Positions 14,340-17,232 of a DNA stretch of 17,232 nt are shown piece by piece (within the stretch, counting starts at the first letter, position 1; each line of letters starts with the position of its first letter). The notes beneath the pieces are model-generated. The model saw only the letters and a program-made list of their open reading frames with translations. It was not told where the DNA came from and did no database searches. The position numbers and the translations under genes were made by a program. Source of the DNA: Sulfurimonas sp. (GTDB lineage Bacteria > Campylobacterota > Campylobacteria > Campylobacterales > Sulfurimonadaceae); contig WFPU01000300.1 in the NCBI GenBank assembly GCA_015487435.1, positions 1 to 17,232 on the forward strand. Reading direction: 5' to 3'.

Positions 14340-14669
14340 ATGCAAACTACTCAATCAATAGAAAATATAAATAATACAATCAATTCTAACTTATGTGTGA
14401 TAGTATACTTTTCAGCACCTACTTGCAATGTGTGCTATGCACTAAAACCTAAATTACTTGAAGCACTTGATTCAAATTTTGAAGATTTTAAAATTGAGAG
14501 TGTAGATATTTTAAAACAAGAAGATATTGCTCCTTTTTTTGGAGTCTATGCTATCCCTACAGTTTTAATCTTTCTTGATGGAAAAGAATTTTTTCGTAAA
14601 TCTCGTAATATAAGCGTGAGTGAAGTTATAAATGAGATAAAAAGACCATATGAGATAATGACCTCTTGA
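14340..14669 (+). CDS. Small thioredoxin-family protein
   Basis: The 109-residue protein is a single thioredoxin fold. The redox site is C29-NV-C32 (FSAPTCNVC) and the cis-proline is P73 (YAIPTVLIF). No signal peptide is visible, so it is cytoplasmic. The CNVC pair differs from the CGPC of housekeeping thioredoxins, so a dedicated partner is more likely than a general role. It overlaps the downstream dehydrogenase gene by four bases (TTGA). In E. coli a thioredoxin-fold protein (YbbN/CnoX) is also encoded next to an SDR (YbbO), but CnoX is larger and lacks the full CxxC, so homology of role is only a suggestion. Confidence 0.88.
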   Translation: MQTTQSIENINNTINSNLCVIVYFSAPTCNVCYALKPKLLEALDSNFEDFKIESVDILKQEDIAPFFGVYAIPTVLIFLDGKEFFRKSRNISVSEVINEIKRPYEIMTS

Positions 14670-15481
14670 GAAATATATTAATAACAGGATGTTCTAGTGG
14701 CATAGGATACGATACTGCTTTTTATCTGCACAATAGGGGATACAAAGTATATGCAACTGCTAGAAATAAAACAGATATAGATAGATTAAAAAAAGAGGGC
14801 TTAGATAGTTATTTGCTTGATGTTACAGATTCAAGTGCAATAGAGAGAATGCTAAAAATTATCATTAAAAATGATGGAGAACTTTATGCCGTTTTTAATA
14901 ATGCCGGTTTTGGACAGCCTGGTGCTGTAGAAGATATAACTACAGATGTTTTAAAAGAGCAGTTTGAAACTAATTTTTTTGGACTGCATGAACTTACCTA
15001 CCAAAGCCTAAAATTCATGCGTAATCAAGGGTATGGAAGGATTATCCAACACTCATCAATCTTAGGTTTAATCTCTCTTCGCTTTCGTGGAGCTTACAAT
15101 GCTTCAAAATATGCGATAGAGGGATTATGTGATACTTTGAGATTAGAGCTTATGGATACAGATATATTTGTAAGTACGATAAATACAGGACCAGTTCGCT
15201 CAGATTTTAGAAAAAATGCAATTATAAAATTTAAACAAAATATAGTGAGTGATAGGAGTATTTTTAAAAAAGAGTACGAAGATGAACTATTAACTGTAAA
15301 AGAAAAAGATAGTGACATATTTACAAAAGGTTCAGATGTAGTTATAAAAAATATAATAGATGCACTAGAATCAAAAAAGCCACAACCTAGGTATTACAAC
15401 ACTTTGGCAACTTATTTGCTAGGAGGACTTAAGAGGATACTTTCTACAGCTATATTAGATAAAATCTTACGAAAAATATAA
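14666..15481 (+). CDS. Short-chain dehydrogenase/reductase (classical SDR)
   Basis: A cytoplasmic NAD(P)-dependent oxidoreductase of 271 residues. The Rossmann cofactor motif TGCSSGIG lies at 7-14, with R33 after the second strand (ATARN), which favours NADPH. DVTD (52-55), NNAGFG (78-83), N103, S131, and the catalytic Y144-NAS-K148 complete the active site. The C-terminal ~100 residues form the substrate-binding part and do not identify the substrate. It begins with TTG at 14666 inside the thioredoxin stop (TTGA), so it is probably translated by coupling. The nearest familiar type is the YbbO-like/17-beta-HSD-like SDR group. Confidence 0.9.
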   Translation: MRNILITGCSSGIGYDTAFYLHNRGYKVYATARNKTDIDRLKKEGLDSYLLDVTDSSAIERMLKIIIKNDGELYAVFNNAGFGQPGAVEDITTDVLKEQFETNFFGLHELTYQSLKFMRNQGYGRIIQHSSILGLISLRFRGAYNASKYAIEGLCDTLRLELMDTDIFVSTINTGPVRSDFRKNAIIKFKQNIVSDRSIFKKEYEDELLTVKEKDSDIFTKGSDVVIKNIIDALESKKPQPRYYNTLATYLLGGLKRILSTAILDKILRKI

Positions 15482-15482
15482 C

Positions 15483-16232
15483 TTATTTCATAAAAGCCAA
15501 AAGTGAAGCAGTAACTGCAACATTTAAAGATTCAACTCCACGGTTCATCGGAATTGAGATAGAGTCGTTACAAAGCGCTTCAACTTCAGAGCTAACTCCA
15601 TCACTTTCATTTCCAAGTACAAAAATTGTTTTTTTGTTTGTTTTTATAGAGTAAATGTCATTTTTTGCATCTGCACTTAGTGAGTAAATTTTAGTATTTT
15701 TTAAATCATAAAATATATCATCTAAAGAGTTACAATAATAAATAGGCAATTTAAAAAGTGTTCCAGCACTAGCTTTTACAACAAGTGGGGATATTTTGGC
15801 ACTTGATTTTTTCGGAAGTATAATTCCATCTACAAATGCAGCTGCACATGAGCGAATAATCATCCCTAAATTTTGAGGATTTTGTATACCATCAAGTGCT
15901 ATGAGTTTGAATTTATCCATAGATTTTATCTCATCAACACTTTTGTAAGTTTTAGCAATTATATCTATTGCCACACCTTGATCTTGTTTAGAGTTTTTGC
16001 TGATTCTGCTAAGTGATTTTTTTTCATGAGTTGTTATCTCAATGTTTCTTGATTTTGCAAGTGAATATATTAACTTTATATTTTCATCAACTTTATTTGA
16101 ATCAGACATATGCAGTTTATGAACTTCAATGTTAGGGTCTTGCAATACTTCAACTACTACATTTCTACCATAAAGTGTGATTATGTTATCAAAAAATGAT
16201 TTTTTCTTTTTATATTCTTGTGAATCTTGCAA
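15483..16232 (-). CDS. rlmB: TrmH/RlmB-type RNA 2'-O-methyltransferase (SPOUT)
   Basis: This SAM-dependent enzyme of 249 residues methylates a ribose 2'-OH, most likely G2251 of 23S rRNA as RlmB does. An N-terminal RNA-binding domain starts at YGRNVVVEVL (21-30). The SPOUT domain carries motif 1 (GIQNPQNLGMIIRSC, 115-129, with N121 and R127), motif 2 (FVLGNESDGVS, 204-214, with E209) and motif 3 (IPMNRGVESLNVAVTA, 227-242), which form the knot. The start is TTG at 16232 with AAAGG 6 nt upstream. Other TrmH-family targets are possible, so the symbol is tentative. It ends one base from the convergent dehydrogenase gene. Confidence 0.85.
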   Translation of the reverse strand: MQDSQEYKKKKSFFDNIITLYGRNVVVEVLQDPNIEVHKLHMSDSNKVDENIKLIYSLAKSRNIEITTHEKKSLSRISKNSKQDQGVAIDIIAKTYKSVDEIKSMDKFKLIALDGIQNPQNLGMIIRSCAAAFVDGIILPKKSSAKISPLVVKASAGTLFKLPIYYCNSLDDIFYDLKNTKIYSLSADAKNDIYSIKTNKKTIFVLGNESDGVSSEVEALCNDSISIPMNRGVESLNVAVTASLLAFMK

Positions 16233-16245
16233 ACTAAGCCTTTTA

Positions 16246-16251
16246 TTTATA
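16246..16251 (-). promoter_or_regulatory. Possible -10 box of the methyltransferase gene
   Basis: TATAAA at 16251-16246 on the reverse strand, in a TATATAAAT context, lies 13 nt upstream of the TTG start. A -35 placed 17 bp further up would fall on the edge of the palindromic repeat that begins at 16271. Weak evidence in AT-rich sequence. Confidence 0.3.
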
Positions 16252-16270
16252 TATGCAATATTAGCATATC

Positions 16271-16389
16271 TTAATTGAACTCTCTGATTATTAGCTATTA
16301 GATTCTAGATAAAGTCCAGAATGACGGAATTATCGTCACCCTAAACTTGATTTAGGGTCTAGTTTCTAATTAATCAGATGTCTCAATTA
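16271..16389. repeat. Long imperfect palindromic repeat (second copy)
   Basis: Outer arms 16272-16290 and 16371-16389 are inverted copies (15 of 19 positions). With one indel the symmetry continues inward, 25 of 36 positions, to a centre near 16330. The right half contains a perfect 8-bp hairpin ACCCTAAA-CTTGA-TTTAGGGT (16338-16358), and the left half a weaker one with loop TAAAG (16302-16322). The flanking ATGACG/CGTCA and the CTTGA loop match the copy at 6363-6448. No ORF is inside. It resembles a small non-autonomous element. It occupies most of the 206-bp gap between the yaaA and rlmB-like genes; the rest of the gap shows nothing clear. Confidence 0.8.
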
Positions 16390-16438
16390 TGTTTTATTTT
16401 ATACGCAGAGACTTATGGCACATTGTGCTCTTTAATCT

Positions 16439-17164
16439 TTAAATTATATTATAAGAGATCTCTGTTTTATTTTTTATAACTTTTATCTCTTTAACTTGAA
16501 GATTGTCTATCTCTAAAGTCATAAATTCTTTTATTGATTTTATATTATTTTCAGCTATAGCTTTTAAAACCAAACCTCTATATGCCTTTGCCCAGTGACT
16601 AACAACTTTACCATCTTTTAAAAATTTCAGAGTTGTATATGGTGAAGTTACTTTGTAAAATTTATTATAGTAACCTGCACGAAGGTCTAAGATATCATTA
16701 TTTCCAAGATACAAATCAAGCTGATATGAGAATCTATCTTTATAAAACTTATCTGGGATAAACTCACCAATATCATTTCCCTGTTTCACTTTGTAGTTAG
16801 CGATTGTGTCGCCACCAAGTATTGGACCATAAAGATTTGAGAAGATTATAGTGTTTAATTTTATATACTTTTTTGCACTTACATGTAGGGAGTTAAATTC
16901 AAGATATTCATAAGCCACGCCTTGGTATCTCTCAATTGCACACATAAGTGGGGAGTCAAATATATCATTTATATAAGACTTACAGTCATTAAACTTTTTA
17001 AATCCAAATAGTTGTTTTATTTCATCTTCACTGCCATTATTGACTATAGTATTATATGCACTTAGTATTTTTTCTCTTGCACTATTGGAACCAAGTAACT
17101 CTTTTGAATTTTCGTCTCCATCACTCTTTTTACCCTCAGCTGGAGAAAATAATATTTTTAACAT
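16439..17164 (-). CDS. yaaA: YaaA-family peroxide stress protein
   Basis: YaaA (formerly DUF328) lowers free intracellular iron during hydrogen peroxide stress in E. coli, where it is under OxyR; it is reported to bind DNA. The 241-residue protein is close to the family length. It shows the start MLKILFSPAEGKK, MCAIERYQGVAYEYL (about 74-88), FSNLYGPILGGD (about 108-119), LDLRAGYYNKFYKVT and the SHWAKAYRGLVLKAIAENN segment, all aligning with family signatures. It has its own promoter and a GGGG ribosome binding site 5 nt before the ATG. Convergent genes are absent on this side; the repeat follows its 3' end. Confidence 0.87.
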   Translation of the reverse strand: MLKILFSPAEGKKSDGDENSKELLGSNSAREKILSAYNTIVNNGSEDEIKQLFGFKKFNDCKSYINDIFDSPLMCAIERYQGVAYEYLEFNSLHVSAKKYIKLNTIIFSNLYGPILGGDTIANYKVKQGNDIGEFIPDKFYKDRFSYQLDLYLGNNDILDLRAGYYNKFYKVTSPYTTLKFLKDGKVVSHWAKAYRGLVLKAIAENNIKSIKEFMTLEIDNLQVKEIKVIKNKTEISYNII

Positions 17165-17178
17165 TTTTACCCCTTTAA

Positions 17179-17184
17179 ATTATA
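17179..17184 (-). promoter_or_regulatory. -10 promoter box of yaaA
   Basis: A perfect TATAAT (17184-17179, reverse strand) lies 14 nt upstream of the yaaA ATG, predicting a very short leader that just holds the GGGG ribosome binding site. A perfect AT-only inverted repeat, AAAATA-A-TATTTT (17201-17213), falls over the expected -35 position. Beyond that, to the right edge at 17232, nothing else is recognised. Confidence 0.55.
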
Positions 17185-17232
17185 TTTGAAGTATATTATG
17201 AAAATAATATTTTACTCATTAATTTTGTAATC

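Noticed and set aside
16418..16428. GCAC-ATT-GTGC followed by T-rich sequence as a terminator
   Set aside because: A 4-bp stem with a three-base loop is too weak, and the T-rich side faces the wrong way for the reverse genes.

Overview
The window is AT-rich and looks like a free-living Campylobacterota (Epsilonproteobacteria) chromosome, most likely a Sulfurimonas-type bacterium. The evidence is the ribosomal protein sequences, the short zinc-ribbon S14, the missing rpmD, and the end of the ribosomal run at infA instead of continuing into rpmJ-rpsM-rpsK-rpsD-rpoA-rplQ. The placement is from recall of these families, not from a search.

Positions 87-10940 hold one long forward operon: rpsJ-rplC-rplD-rplW-rplB-rpsS-rplV-rpsC-rplP-rpmC-rpsQ-rplN-rplX-rplE-rpsN-rpsH-rplF-rplR-rpsE-rplO-secY-map-infA. 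It starts at a clear sigma-70 promoter (-35 TTGATA, 17 bp, -10 TACAAT), has a short leader with one small hairpin, and ends at a strong hairpin plus T-run after infA. Genes are packed with 1-15 nt gaps or overlaps, with one exception: a 148-bp spacer between rpsN and rpsH, which holds a hairpin around the rpsN stop codon and an imperfect palindromic repeat.

Positions 10932-14306 hold a reverse operon: an AEC-type permease, an SPL-family radical SAM protein and an NnrS-family membrane protein. The last two overlap at TTGA. A divergent forward pair (14340-15481) encodes a small thioredoxin and a short-chain dehydrogenase, again overlapping at TTGA. The two divergent transcripts share a 33-bp intergenic region in which each -10 box lies only 5-6 nt from its ATG, so both mRNAs are predicted to be leaderless.

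From 15483 to the right edge are two reverse genes: a TrmH/RlmB-type rRNA 2'-O-methyltransferase and YaaA. Between them is a second, longer copy (about 119 bp) of the palindromic repeat. The copies share hairpin units with a TCAAG/CTTGA loop whose stems differ but still pair. This dispersed element, one copy of which sits inside an essential ribosomal operon, and the leaderless promoters are the most notable features. I saw no CRISPR array, tRNA, rRNA, prophage or IS transposase, and no convincing new multi-gene system.
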